From Ligustrum vulgare (lineage: Eukaryota > Streptophyta > Magnoliopsida > Lamiales > Oleaceae): DNA of 64,000 bases. The stretch spans positions 12,005,096-12,069,095 of the forward strand of contig OY743170.1 of assembly GCA_963555705.1 (NCBI GenBank), written 5' to 3'. The position numbers and the translations under genes were made by a program. This document shows, in pieces, positions 44,874 through 55,984 of the stretch; positions within the stretch are counted from its first letter, which is position 1; the number at the start of each line of letters is the position of its first letter. A model generated the notes under the pieces. The model did no database searches. It worked only from the letters and a program-made list of their open reading frames with translations, and was not told the origin of the DNA.

Positions 44874-45725
44874 GGGTAATAAAGATAAATGACCCCCAAT
44901 CTTTAGGTTTCTTGCGAAAATGGTCCCCAACGTTTAGATTTTTGCATTTATACTCTCAAAATCACCAAATATTGCGAAATGGTCCCTACCGTTAGATTCC
45001 GTTAGTTTTTTCCGTTAAAAACGAGTAAATAGCACAAATTGTCCCTAACCTTTGAATTTTTTACGATAATAATCCCTAACATATTAAGGTCACGTTTGAT
45101 ATTTTTAGTTTGTAACCTCCAAATGTTTGGCGCATTTAGTCCATAACATATTAAGTCCCTATACGTTTGATATATTTAGTCACAACATATTAAGCCCATA
45201 TTTGAAACCAGTTATTTCAAAAAATATGGTTTGTAATCGTAATTTTTTGAAGAATTTGTTGTTAAAAAAAATTGAATTTATTTGTAAATTATTTTATTGA
45301 TAGAATATGTGGTTAAAAACGAGTTTTAAAAAATAAAATTTAATTTCTAAAATGCACAATAAAATATTTAACAAAAAGTGCCGCTTCAACCTATTGGAAA
45401 AAAAATAATGAGTCCATGGAACATAAACAAACAAATACATTGGACATTATTTTAGAAATTGAATAAAAAATATGTTTTTATCAATTATATTTTCGATTTT
45501 GAGAACTGATCAATATCAATTTTCGAAATTTCATTTTTTTTCAAAACTCATTTTCTTCCACACGTTCTATTTACACGTTTTTAACGGAAAAACTAACGGA
45601 ATTTAACGATAGGGATCATTTTCGCAACGTTTGGTGATTCTGAGGGTATAAATGCAAAAATCTAAATGTTGGGGATCATTTTAGCAAGAAATTTAAAGAT
45701 TGGAGACCATTTGTGCTTATTACCC
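44874..45725. mobile_element. MULE-like non-autonomous element with ~160-bp inverted repeats
   Basis: Left end GGGTAATAAAGATAAATGACC and right end (reversed) GGGTAATAAGCACAAATGGTC start inverted repeats that remain alignable to about 45,025 and 45,565. They share TTCTTGC.AAAATGGTCCCCAA, AAATCT and CCGTTAAAAACG. The 9-bp flanks TTTGTATAA and AGTGTAAAA match at 6 of 9 bases, a decayed 9-bp TSD as for Mutator-like elements. No transposase. The interior is AT-rich. Confidence 0.75.
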
Positions 45726-47176
45726 AGTGTAAAATTGGTCTTCTTTGTGTGAAGAGTGGGATTTGTTGTTTGTTTTTTTATTTCATTTGTAGTTTATGTT
45801 GTATTGTTGTGATATACTCCTTTATTTCTGTGATTTAAATACTTTTGCTAATTCTTTTCATGTTTATTAACTTCAAGAGTTTGTTTAGTGTAATTATAGT
45901 GTATTTTTTTTTTTTTTTAATCTTTTTGCATGCTACAATTTGAAAAACAGGAAAAAAAATTCCTTTAGAATTTCTTGCGACAATCAATTGCAAATTTCTT
46001 ATATTTATGCCTTTTTTTCCCTTTGTTAATGATAAGCTGAATTTCTCGTACGATTCGTTTTGTTTTGTATATTCTGTTTTTGATGTGTTGTGCTACTTTA
46101 TGTTTACGTTTGAAATGTTCCTTGGATCTTTTTCATGTGTTTATTAACTTTATTCGGTTTACTTGCTTAGCATTTATTTATTTATTTATTATTAAATTTC
46201 AATTCATATATGAAGATATTTTCGATCTTTGATTTTATTTTTTTTATTTTTTATTTTTGCTAAAGAGACTTTGTTTAGTCTGAAAAGTATTTCTTCATTT
46301 ACTATGGATTTAGCAACATCGATAATAGACAGATCGGCAGAAGGCATAATTAAATGTTCTACTTACTATTCAAGTGTTCGAATACATTTTTGATAAAATA
46401 CATATCTATTAATAAAAAATCGGGAACATTCTAAGTTAAGCATGAAGGAAAAAATGAAGAAATGTTTTAAAATAATATGTATGATTCTATGTCAATCTGC
46501 CTATTATTGACGTTAGCAAGTCCGAGCATCCTGCTTACTACATAGTAACATAGAACCCATGTATTCTATTCTCGTGTTTGTATCGTTCGAGGTGCTATAT
46601 TGTTGGACAGTGATAAGAGCAAATTTTTTTTAGAAGTATCTATTGATACGGTAATGGTGCATGAGATATTTTGGAAAGAAAATGTACAAACGAGAAAAGA
46701 AAAAGGATGAACAAGATATATATCCCTACATCAGAGTTGTACCTGTGATTTTGTAGACCTGAAACAAACAGTTGTTCTTGGAGATATAGGCATTGGGCTT
46801 TACGGGGATTTGGGAAAAAAAATATTTTGAGGAAAAAATTGAAAATAAAGATTAAGTTCATATTCACATAAAACAAACTATACAAATTCACCATAAAATT
46901 GCAAAAAATAAAAAGTTCAAAAGTATTAACTAATATAAAACGACCAACAAAATATGATATATTTCATATACTTAAAGTTTTACATTTAAAAGTGTTAACC
47001 AATATAAAACTACTTAAACATAACTCTTCTAACTGTTTTAGAGGCAAATATATTGATCAAATCAGTGTAATCATTTGGATTTGAATTTGATCAAATCAGT
47101 GGGCTGTGGACTGTGGAGGGTTGGACGGACTGATTATTTGATTTGAATTTGATCATTTGGATATCAGAATTCAAAT
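45726..47176. other. AT-rich intergenic DNA
   Basis: T-rich tracts (for example 45,907-45,919). No gene or bounded repeat was recognised. Confidence 0.4.
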
Positions 47177-47610
47177 ATGTTAGGGAAAAATACATATATA
47201 AGGTGTTTACAATATACAATTTCAATTTTAAGATATAACTTAAAAACTTTCAAAAATCAGGTTGTAATTATAATTACTTAATTAAATTAAATAATTAAAA
47301 ATATTTTATTAATTATATAAATTCAGGTCACAACACAATATAAATTCAGGTTACAAAACGAAACTTGCTTAAGTCACAAATAATTTTAGGGTCACAAATT
47401 ATTAAAATAGTGGGTCACAATAACAATTTTCTTGAGGCACAAATAATATCAAGGTCACAAATTTTAAATTAATTGATCCCAAGTTATTTCTAGGTCACAA
47501 TTTATCAAATGGTTAGGTCACCAGTCTTTTAAGCCAAAATTATCTTATTATTAGGTCACAGTCCACTTATTAATTATTAGGTCACAAAATGTTCGAAAAC
47601 TTGCCCACAT
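47177..47610. repeat. GGTCACAA repeat cluster
   Basis: After an AT-rich start GTTAGGGAAAAATACAT near 47,177, the words AGGTCACAA, GGGTCACAAATTATT and TTAGGTCACA recur every 20-40 bp, at least ten times, up to 47,590. A CA-rich region follows. The same word and a similar GGGAAAAGTACA start occur at 54.46-56.9 kb, so the two loci may belong to one element family. Confidence 0.65.
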
Positions 47611-47619
47611 CACAATCTC

Positions 47620-48200
47620 ACCATCACCAGTCCACAACCACAACCACAACCACCACTGCCTCAACGCCGTCACCACCGTTTATTCACTTCAAAAAATTAT
47701 CAAAAACAACATGTGATCTATAATCTACACTCACCACCCCCTGAATATTGTAGTCACCACCACACCTATGCCTCCACCACCTCCACCTCAACCGCACAAA
47801 AAAAAAGAAAGAAAGAAAGAAAGAAATTGCAGTCATCATCTACAATCCACCGTGCTGTAACATACGGAGCATCACCCCCACCAACCACCATCATATTGTC
47901 GTCACCACCACCTATGCCTCCACCACCTCCACCTCAACTGCCAAAAATAATAATAAAAATAAATAAATAAAAATAAAATAAAAATAAAAAAAATTGCAGT
48001 CATCATCTACAATCCGCCGTGCTGCACACAAAGCATCACCATCATCAACCACCATCATCACCGCACACCAATGCACCACCGCATCCACCAGACCGTCACA
48101 TCACCAGCACCACAACCACTGCATCATCACACCGCTACACCACAGCCTCACCTACCATAACACAACCCCACCAACACCAACACCTGTGACCCAAACTACT
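47620..48200. repeat. CCACCACC-rich low-complexity region with partial duplication
   Basis: Cytosine-rich trinucleotide-like text. CACCTATGCCTCCACCACCTCC occurs at about 47,764 and 47,910. AAATTGCAGTCATCATCTACAA occurs at about 47,825 and 47,992. Pro/Ser/Thr-rich frames here are composition by-products. Confidence 0.7.
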
Positions 48201-48234
48201 AAATCTGAGCTTAAGGTTCCCTATTTTCAGATAT

Positions 48235-48390
48235 GAGAATTCTGCCAACCATCCTCGGTGAAGTCGAGGTCGAACTCGTGCAGCAACAACTGCTATTCCG
48301 ACGACGTCGAAATCGAAAATTCCTGCGCGCGGTAAGTGAGTTTTCCGGAGGGAACGCCAAAGAGAAGGTGGAGGTGTGGTGAGTGAACGA
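48235..48390 (+). other. GC-richer exon-like stretch
   Basis: A short open stretch starting ATGAGAATTCTGCC and reaching a good splice-donor-like GCG|GTAAGTGAG near 48,330. It could be the first exon or leader of a gene disrupted by the gypsy insertion. No domain is recognisable. Confidence 0.25.
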
Positions 48391-48396
48391 GTTCGC

Positions 48397-48399
<3 letters not shown>

Positions 48400-48472
<73 letters not shown>
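48400..48472. repeat. (GA)n microsatellite, left part
   Basis: A GA run adjoining the gypsy element. It continues as GA at 54,016-54,062 on the other side, so the element inserted inside one microsatellite. Confidence 0.95.
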
Positions 48473-48475
<3 letters not shown>

Positions 48476-49207
48476 TGCGAACCCCTTCGGTATGTTGACC
48501 GAAAATTCCCCACAATAATTTAATACAAAACCCAAGAAAGCTAAAGTGGTAAATAAAGGGATAAACACCTTAACCCAAGTTTAAATCTAACCCAAAATTT
48601 AAGGATTATCAAACCCTAGCCCAAGGGGTATCAATCAAACAAATTCCAAGGTGGCGGAAAATAAACAACAACACAAGAATAATAATATTCAAGCAAAGTT
48701 ATAACTTCTAAGAAAATACAAGATCAAAGAGGTTTAACATTACCTCAAGAAGGGGGTCTTCAAGACCTAGCTCTCAAGAGCAATTTCACATTGAACATCC
48801 AAGTTATCTTTACAAATGAAAAGGAAAGTGTATATAAGTTACAAAATTGGGCAAAAGATGCAATTTCGGTATTTACAAGAAAAATCCCGTTTTTGTAAAA
48901 CGGAGTGTTTCGGTCGACCGAACTGGTCGACCGAAATGGGACTTTCGGTCGACCGCCACTCAGCCGAACGCAACTGAGGCTGAATAAAAAATTCCTCTGC
49001 AGAAGATCGGTCGACCGGAAGAAAATTCGGTCGACCGAACTTGGCTGAAACTTCAAGCTTCTCATTTTTTGCTCCAACTTGATTCCTGACTTCTTTTCTT
49101 GATTTATTCACATTTTTAGCATCGAATCTTGAACCTCTTCGACGTTAGATCTCGTCATGGGTCCCACGGACAAGTTCATCGAGGTTTGAATTTCTCGGTT
49201 CTCATCA
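48473..49207 (-). repeat. 3' LTR of the gypsy element (left copy)
   Basis: 735 bp. It carries five GGTCGACC-type palindromes at 48,905-49,055. On the inner side the purine tract AAGAGGGAGGGGA (minus strand, 49,208-49,222) is the plus-strand primer; a second, weaker tract-plus-LTR-start copy lies near 49,309-49,352. Confidence 0.9.
48905..49055. promoter_or_regulatory. TTCGGTCGACCGAA palindrome cluster in the gypsy LTR
   Basis: Copies include TTTCGGTCGACCGAA at 48,908, GGTCGACCGAAA at 48,925, TTTCGGTCGACCG at 48,943, ATCGGTCGACCGGA at 49,017 and TTCGGTCGACCGAAC at 49,037. The core equals the palindrome in the Copia LTRs at 24.5 and 34.2 kb. Confidence 0.85.
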
Positions 49208-49643
49208 TCCCCTCCCTCTTGGAAAGGATTCGATCTCGAATCTTGCTTGAGTGCACTGTTTGAGGCTCCTTGAACTTGATCTTGTAACATTGTAGATCAC
49301 AGGTTCGTGCAATAAAGTTGGACCTTCGTGATTCTCATCATCCCTTCCATCACGAAAGAGATTTGACCACGAATATACACCTACAATAAAAATTGGAAAT
49401 TCAGACACCATAGATATAACTGAAATTTTATACTTACTGTGTAAAAACGAATTGTAGGTGTTGCCAAGAGTTTGAAAGGTGCCAACACTGCAGAGTAGCA
49501 ATTTGAATTTTTATTCGATCGGGAACCCGTTCTTTCTTCGAAAGGAACTATATCAAACCACCCGGATCAAATACGAATCGCCTCCTACCATTGTTGGTGT
49601 TTGAATTGTAGTGCTCATCCTTCCTCTCAATTTGAGACTTGTT

Positions 49644-50620
49644 TCACTCATGAGGTGACTTAACCTCTTCCTCACTTTTCTTCCCACTCATGTTACCTCT
49701 TTCATCATTAAACAAACACATCAAGTTCAAAAGAGCTAACGAGTTAAATTCATGAAGAATTTCAAAAGGAGAAAATGTAGTAGTAGAATGAACACTTTGA
49801 TTATAAGCAAATCCAATAAAAGATTGACCTTGTTTCCCACTCTTTAGGCCAATCATAAGGTTAGTGCACAAGAATTGTGTTAAAACTTCATTAACCATCT
49901 TGATTTGGAACGTGGTTTGGTAAGAAGAAATGGTTAAAGCTAGAAATTTGGTTCCAAACCTCCCCCACAAATCTCCAAAAAATTGATTAATAAAATGTGC
50001 AATTATACTCAACAACATTCCCCTATGGATAACATGTAAATGCACTACCTCCTTAAAGAGAATAATTGATACGTTGGTAGGATCACTGGATTCATGAAAT
50101 GTAGCAAAATGTAGCATTCTAATAATCCTACCAACATTCACAAAATTAGCTTCATTCCCTTTCTTGAAACTAAGTAAACCCAACATAAAATTCATAGATT
50201 AGTAATCCAAGGTTTACTCATGATGGACAAATATGTATGGAATTTTTGGGGCAAAAACTGGAGTTTAGCCATTTTGCAAGTTAGGCATTTATGACAAGTG
50301 CAAACATGTTCAACACCAATCTTTAAATTAGGCCAATAAAATTGATCACATAATACCCCTAAAACCCCGTTGATTTTAATTCGCCTCATCAAACGACCAT
50401 TATGTGCCTCTCCCATTAGCAATTCGCATATGGCACTTTTAAAAACAAGCAAACTAATTTCCCAAGACAAATAATCATCATGTTCATAGAATCTAGTAAA
50501 ATCTCGCCTACCACATGATTCATAGAAGTTAAACAATTTTGGGTTTTTAGCATGCATGCTCTTGACATGTTCAAGACAAGATGAGTTGGTTAAGGAGGTT
50601 AGAAGAAAAATCATTTCCAA
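49644..50620 (-). pseudogene. Gypsy integrase, frameshifted
   Basis: The zinc-finger region (50,620-50,192) has LMGEAHNGRLM, DQFYWPNLKIGVEHVC and CHKCLTCKMAK. The core (50,195-49,644) has FKEVVHLHVIHRG, FGTKFLALT, VNEVLTQFL, GFAYNQSVHSTTTFSPFEIL. These are gypsy integrase landmarks, but several catalytic-region residues are altered. A frameshift joins the two parts near 50,195. Confidence 0.85.
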
Positions 50621-51336
50621 GCCAAAATGTTTGTTAGATCTTCCTTATAAACTTCCCAAACTAGAAATTCCCCTATAAGACAAGTATGCACATTGAGCTT
50701 GTTTTCACAAAATAGGAAGTCATGCTTGTTTTCGCAAAACAGGAAGCCACCATGCACAGGAAGGTTATCAAGTATAACATTTTCACACTCCAACAAAATA
50801 TTTGCTAAGCTTCCATCGATGTCATACAATCCTCTAATGTATTCAAAACATAATAACCTTGCATTTAAAGAATTGTTAAGAGCATACCTCCTTGATGTGA
50901 CGTCGGTTATTTCATTTTGTTTACCTAGGTTGTACTTGTCGTTGTAGGAAAATGTTTCCAAGAATTTCTTCCATAATGCATGCTTTTGGAGTTCTTTGTT
51001 ACTTTGATAAGTTGACCTCACAATTTCCTGCAACAAAGACATAACCAAACTAGGGAGGGAAGTGTTAGAGTATTCAAGAGTAAAGAACATTTTGGGGTGA
51101 TCTTTGCTCTCAATTTTCTTGGTGGCACTCTTCACACCCTCTCCTTTTTCTAAGGTAGGAACCTCAACCCTCGACTTTTCTCTTACCTCTCCTTTTTCTG
51201 AAGTCGTGGCTCCAATCCTCATCGCCTCTCCTTTTTCTAGGGACGTGGCCCCAACTCTCTTACTTTCATTTTTGTTTTCTTTTTTCTTCTTCTTCATTTT
51301 CTTTTTCTTTCTTTTCTTCCTACTCTTTTTCTTCAT
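50611..51336 (-). pseudogene. Gypsy pol remnant joining protease side to RNase H tail
   Basis: Starts with a Lys/Glu-rich stretch and three imperfect repeats of the type GATSLEKGEA. It then has SLPSLVMSLLQE, the linker normally found before reverse transcriptase, and passes directly to KHALWKKFLETFSYNDKYNL, GKQNEITDVTSRRYAL, the end of RNase H. The whole reverse transcriptase and most of RNase H are deleted in frame, leaving 241 open codons. The plus-strand frames here are shadows. Confidence 0.8.
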
Positions 51337-51946
51337 CGAATTCCTTTTTGAGCTTCATTTGGTCTTTGTATACTTCTTCCGTGCTCAAAGATAGGATCAC
51401 AATCTTTTTTCCATCCATTTGGAAGCTACACCGGTTCCTTCTACTATCATGATTCACATTTCGCTCACATCGCCAAGGTCTTCCCAAAATTATGTGAGTA
51501 GTGTGTAAGGGAACCACATCACATAATATTTGATCACTATAAGTACCAATGTGAAAAGTAAGAAGAACTTGTTCACTTACCCTCACCTCCCCATAGTCAT
51601 TCAACCTTTGCAATATGTAAGGACTAGGATGCTTCATAACCGGGAACCCCAATTTCTCCACCCTACTAGCACTCACCAAATTCGTGTCACTCTCCCCATC
51701 TATAATGAGACTACATGCCCTATCCACCACAAGGCATCTAGTGTTGAAAGTATTTCCTCCATGCTTCTCCCTCTCATTATCATGGGCAAAAAAATTTTGT
51801 AGCCTAGCATTCATTTCCTTCACTACTTCTCTACTTCCACTTCCGTCCCTCCTATGGAATGATGAAGTCTTCATTTGCTCAATATCAACCTTCTCATCCA
51901 TCCCATCTCCACTCCCATCTACCCATTCTCTTCGTCTTCTACCCAT
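51320..51946 (-). pseudogene. Gypsy aspartic protease
   Basis: SLIIDGESDTNLVSASRVEK carries the active site, with Asp-Gly-Glu-Ser in place of the expected DSG/DGG-Ser type, then LGFPVMKHPSPY, FHIGTYSDQILCDVVPLHTT and HIILGRPW. This is the protease typical of chromovirus polyproteins. The N-terminal part (RREWVDGSGDGMDEK) repeats a segment of the preceding gag linker. Confidence 0.85.
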
Positions 51947-51949
51947 TCT

Positions 51950-52372
51950 TCAATCTTCTTCCACTTGTCCATTATCATCTCTCCTATGGAATGATGGACT
52001 CTTTATTTTTGTTCTATCAATATTATCATCAATTCCATCTCCACTCCTATCTACCCATTCTCCTCTTTTCCTATGCATACTCCCATTTTGTTCACTTTCC
52101 TTTTCATTATCCCAAGCAACCCTTCTATTTTTCCTATTCAAACTCCCCTTTTGTTTTCTACTTCCATCCATATACACAACGTTCCCAAATTTATCCTTCA
52201 ACCTTTCCCTACCATCCCTATTTTCTTTACCACTACTAGTAGATGTATTCTCCCCCCTTGTTCCTAAATTTTCCAACCCACCCCCCAATCTTATCCATTT
52301 GTCTAGCCATGGTGATTGAAAGATTTTGTAACAAGTACTTCAAATCTTGAATTTGAGCATTGAAATTTGACA
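51950..52372 (-). pseudogene. Gypsy gag N-terminal remnant and linker
   Basis: The minus strand from about 52,372 begins MSNFNAQIQDLKYLLQNLS and has MARQMDKIGG, the start usual in this family. A shift then leads into the frame ending at 51,950, with RKRGEWVDRSGDGIDDNIDR. The same segment recurs in the next frame as RRREWVDGSGDGMDE, an internal duplication. The capsid domain and zinc knuckle are missing. Confidence 0.7.
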
Positions 52373-53247
52373 TGGTGTGCAAGTGTGAAAAGTGTTCTCA
52401 CAAGAATATTTTTCACTCATGTTTCACTCAATTTAGGCTTTTACCCTCTAATGAGCTCACAACTCTTGCCTTTTTCAACTCAAAATCTCCTTTCTCAAGT
52501 TCTCCAAAGAAGGTAATTAACTAAACCACAAAGTATAATTCGTATGAAGTCAAAGAAATAACAACAAGGAAGAAAGAATTTAGAACAAGTAGACACAAAT
52601 AGCAAGTAGAATTTATGTGCTTGCTATACTCAAAATGAGCAATATATATTTGTGATAAGATGCTAGGAACACAATTTCAACAATGGGATTGAATAACCAC
52701 AAGTATTAGATAAGGCATAGATGTAGAGCAAATAAGCACAAGAGTGTAATTTTCAATGAAGCAATTTATCAAACACTTTGTACTCAATCTTGAATGACCT
52801 TGAATGTCGGTATAATGTGGATATGTGATAAATCCCCAACAACTCAAATGTGGCAAGGAATGAGTGATCAACAATTTCCCAATGTATGGAGCAAGTGATA
52901 TATGGAATAAAATGTTGATAACACAATCTCAATGATGGGAATTGGATAGCCCCCAAGTAATTAGCAATATATGGGCATTGAACAACAAAACATTAATGGA
53001 GTATTTTTCATTGGGATAATTTATCAAACACTTTGAATACACAATTGGAAAGTGTAGGTTTTGTAGTGAATGAATAATGGAATTCCTCCAACAAACTCAC
53101 AATCAATATACCCAATACATGGAATCAATAATACACATGGGCATATAAATATTTCCCAAATTTTTCTCAATTTTCGGATTTTTTTTTTTTTTTTAACAAC
53201 AAGGTAAAGATAGATTTACCAAATTAGAGTCAAACTCTAATACCAAA
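52373..53247 (-). other. Leader of the gypsy element and primer site
   Basis: Non-coding AT-rich leader. Near-duplicated words (CAATGGGATTGAATA / GATGGGAATTGGATAG; AATTTATCAAACACTTTG twice, about 52,765 and 53,018) show an internal duplication of roughly 250 bp. The primer site, mutated iMet type, is at 53,230-53,247. Confidence 0.6.
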
Positions 53248-54011
53248 TGATGCGAACCTCTTCGGTATGTTGACCGAAAATTCCCACAACAATTTAATAC
53301 AAAACCCAAGAAAGCTAAAGTGGTAAATAAAGGGATAAACACCTTAACCCAATTTTAAATCTAACCCAAAATTCAAGGATTATCAAACCCTAGTCCAAGG
53401 GGTATCAATCAAACAAATTCCAAGGTGGCGGAAAATAAACAACAATACAAAAATAATAATACTTAAGCAAAGTTGATTAACTTCCAAGAAAATACAAGAT
53501 CAAAGAGGTTTAACCTTATCTCAAGAAGGGGGTCTTCAAGACCTAGCTCTCAAGAGAAATTTCACATTGAACATCCAAGTTATCTTTACAAATGAAAAGG
53601 AAAGTGTATTTAAGTTACAAAATTGGGTAAAAGATGCAATTTCGGTATTTGCAAGAAAAACCCCGTTTTTGTAAAACGGAGTGTTTCGGTCGACCGAACT
53701 AGTCAACCGAAATTATTTCGGTCGATCACAGGGTCGACCGAAATGGGACTTTCGGTTGACCGCCACTCAGCCGAACGCGACTGAGGCTGAATAAAAAATT
53801 CCTCTGCAGAAGATCGGTCGACCAGAAGAAAGTTCGGTCGACCGAACTTGGCTGAAACTTCAAACTTCTCATTTTTTGCTCCAACTTGATTCCTGACTTC
53901 TTTTCTTAATTTATTCACATTTTTTAGCCTCGAATATTGAACATCTTCGACGTCAGATCTCGTCATGGGTCCCACGAGCACGTTCATCGAGGTTTGAATT
54001 TCTCGGTTCTC

Positions 54012-54015
<4 letters not shown>
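53248..54015 (-). repeat. 5' LTR of the gypsy element (right copy)
   Basis: 768 bp. Its 33-bp excess over the left LTR is accounted for by additional palindrome units at about 53,700-53,735 (GTCAACCGAAATTATTTCGG and TCGATCACAGGGTCGACC). The palindrome cluster spans 53,685-53,855. Confidence 0.9.

Positions 54016-54062
<47 letters not shown>
54016..54062. repeat. (GA)n microsatellite, right part
   Basis: Continuation of the GA run interrupted by the gypsy element; includes the 3' TSD. Confidence 0.95.
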
Positions 54063-54065
<3 letters not shown>

Positions 54066-54640
54066 CCGCTGCTGCATAAGAGAAAATGAGGAAGAAAGAG
54101 AGAGAACGTGTATTAAATGAGAAAAACTAGGGTTTGATATGTATATGATGGTAGATAAATATGATGATTTTATTTTAATTTTATTGTTATTAATATTAAA
54201 ATTAACATATTTAATTGGCACCTGAAATTTGAAATAACCTTATTTATGAATTTTGATATTTAAAAGTAGGATTGTGTGTAATTACCACAATATGTTATAT
54301 GTAATTGAGTGGGTTAGTTTTATGGGTAATAACATTGGGCTTGGCAGCTAGGCTGAAATCAAAAAAAAAAAAAAAAAAAGACATAGGCCAGTGGACCCTG
54401 AAGCAAGGGCCTCATGTGTTTCTAAACAGGTCCGGGTCTGCCCTACATATTTGAATGGGAAAAGTACAAAACTATACAACTAAAACTTTCACTTTTTAAA
54501 CATAACAAATTTAAGATTTTTTTTTAAAAAAAATCAGGTATTAATTAGTTAATTAATTAATACAATATTATAATAATTATAAGTAGTTACCAAACAAAGG
54601 CTAATATTAAATAATAAAATCAAAACAATACATAATCCAC
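54063..54640. other. AT-rich DNA before the inverted-repeat arrays
   Basis: Contains an A-run at about 54,361-54,379. From about 54,459 there is a GGGAAAAGTACAAAACTATAC start resembling 47,178, which may be the outer end of the large inverted-repeat structure. No gene seen. Confidence 0.4.
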
Positions 54641-54649
54641 AACAACTCC

Positions 54650-55975
54650 ATCACAACCCAACCCCGCCCACCTCGACAACTCACCCACACACCCGACCCC
54701 ACCCACCCACCCACCCACCCACGAACCCCATAAAATAATTTTTTTCCTTCTACTTTTCCACACTCACCCTCATGCCCAACACCACCTTACCCACCCACCC
54801 CCAACCCCAACCCCACTCTACCCACCAACCACCCCGCCACCACTCGCTCACTCACCCACACCACACCACAAGAATGATTTTACTTCTATTTTTTTCTCAT
54901 CTCACCCACCCCACCCACCCAATCACCCACCCACTAGTCCCATCCCATCCCATCACACCCACCCACCCCCACTCCAAAATTAAGTTTTTTTTGAGATATT
55001 TTTCCACCCTTCCCCACCTCACCTTACCAACAATGAATTTTTTTTACTACTTTTCCACAACTCGCCCAAACCCTACCCTATCCTACCCCGCCACCCCCAC
55101 CCACTCCACCCAAAATTAATTTTTTTCTTCTAATTTTCGACTCCCTCACCAGCCTCGCCCCAAACCCTACCACAACCCACCTCATCCAAAATGATTTTTT
55201 TTATTACTTTTTCACGACTCGTCCAGACCCTGCCACGTCACCCATCCTCAACCCCACCCACCCAAAATTAATTTTTTTCTCCTAATTTTCCACACCCTTA
55301 CCCACCTCTCCCCGACCCTAGCTCGCCACCTACCCCACCCCACCCCACCCAAATATGATTTTTCTTCTATATTTTCACATCCCACTCTAACAACCCCACT
55401 ACACCCCACCCTAGCAACTCCACCGCAACCCACCCCACCAAAAAATGATTTTTCTTCAATTTTTTCACACTTCACCTCAATCGCCCCATCCTATCCCACT
55501 GCAACCTACCCATCCACCCTACCCCCATCCAAAAATGATTTTTCTTCTATTTTTTCACACTTCCCCCAACCACCCCACCCCATCCCACCGCACCCCGCCA
55601 CCAAACATACCTCATCAAAAAATTATTTTTCTTCTATTTTTTCACACTTCACACCAACCACCTCATCTCAACCCACCCTACCCCACACCACCCACGCACC
55701 CACCAACGCAAAAAATAATTTTTTTCTTTTACTTTTTCCAACCCCCAACCTGACCTCGACCCCACCCTACCCACCCACTCCACTCCAAAAAATTATTATT
55801 TTCTTTTACTTTTCCCCACCCTGACCCACCCCACCCTACTCTACCCCAACCCACCAAAAAAAATGATTTTTTTCTACTTTTCCAACCCCGACCCTAGCTA
55901 ACCATAAAAAATGATTTCTTCTACTATTCTGGCCCCGCCTGACCTCTACCCCACTATCCCCACCCCCAAAATCAC
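54650..55975. repeat. C-rich tandem array, left arm of a large inverted repeat
   Basis: Irregular units of 60-120 bp alternate CCCACCCCACC-type text with a fixed AT-rich word such as CAAAAATGATTTTTCTTCTA followed by TTTTTTCACAC. At least ten units are seen. The reverse complement of this pattern forms the G-rich array at 57.33-57.37 plus 62.30-64.00 kb. Pro/His/Thr-rich frames are composition by-products. Confidence 0.88.
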
Positions 55976-55984
55976 AATCAATAA

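Larger units (their letters stand above)
48473..54015 (-). mobile_element. Gypsy (chromovirus, Reina-like) element lacking reverse transcriptase
   Basis: 5,543 bp with TSD GAGAG (48,468-48,472; 54,016-54,020). LTRs are 735 bp (left) and 768 bp (right), ends TGATGAGAACC...TTCGCATCA on the minus strand. Minus-strand order is iMet-like primer site (TTTGGTATTAGAGTT, 53,230-53,247), gag start, gag linker, aspartic protease, a direct jump to the RNase H tail, then integrase zinc finger and core. The missing reverse transcriptase makes it non-autonomous. The element-encoded frames are broken in several places. Confidence 0.88.

Noticed and set aside
51684..52319. 211-aa Ser/Pro/Leu-rich plus-strand frame
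   Set aside because: Antisense of the gypsy gag-protease region; no domain.
54772..55753. Pro/His/Thr-rich plus-strand frames that look like cell-wall proteins
   Set aside because: Derived from the CCCACCC array; frames shift between units and the sequence mirrors the G-rich array, so it is a repeat.
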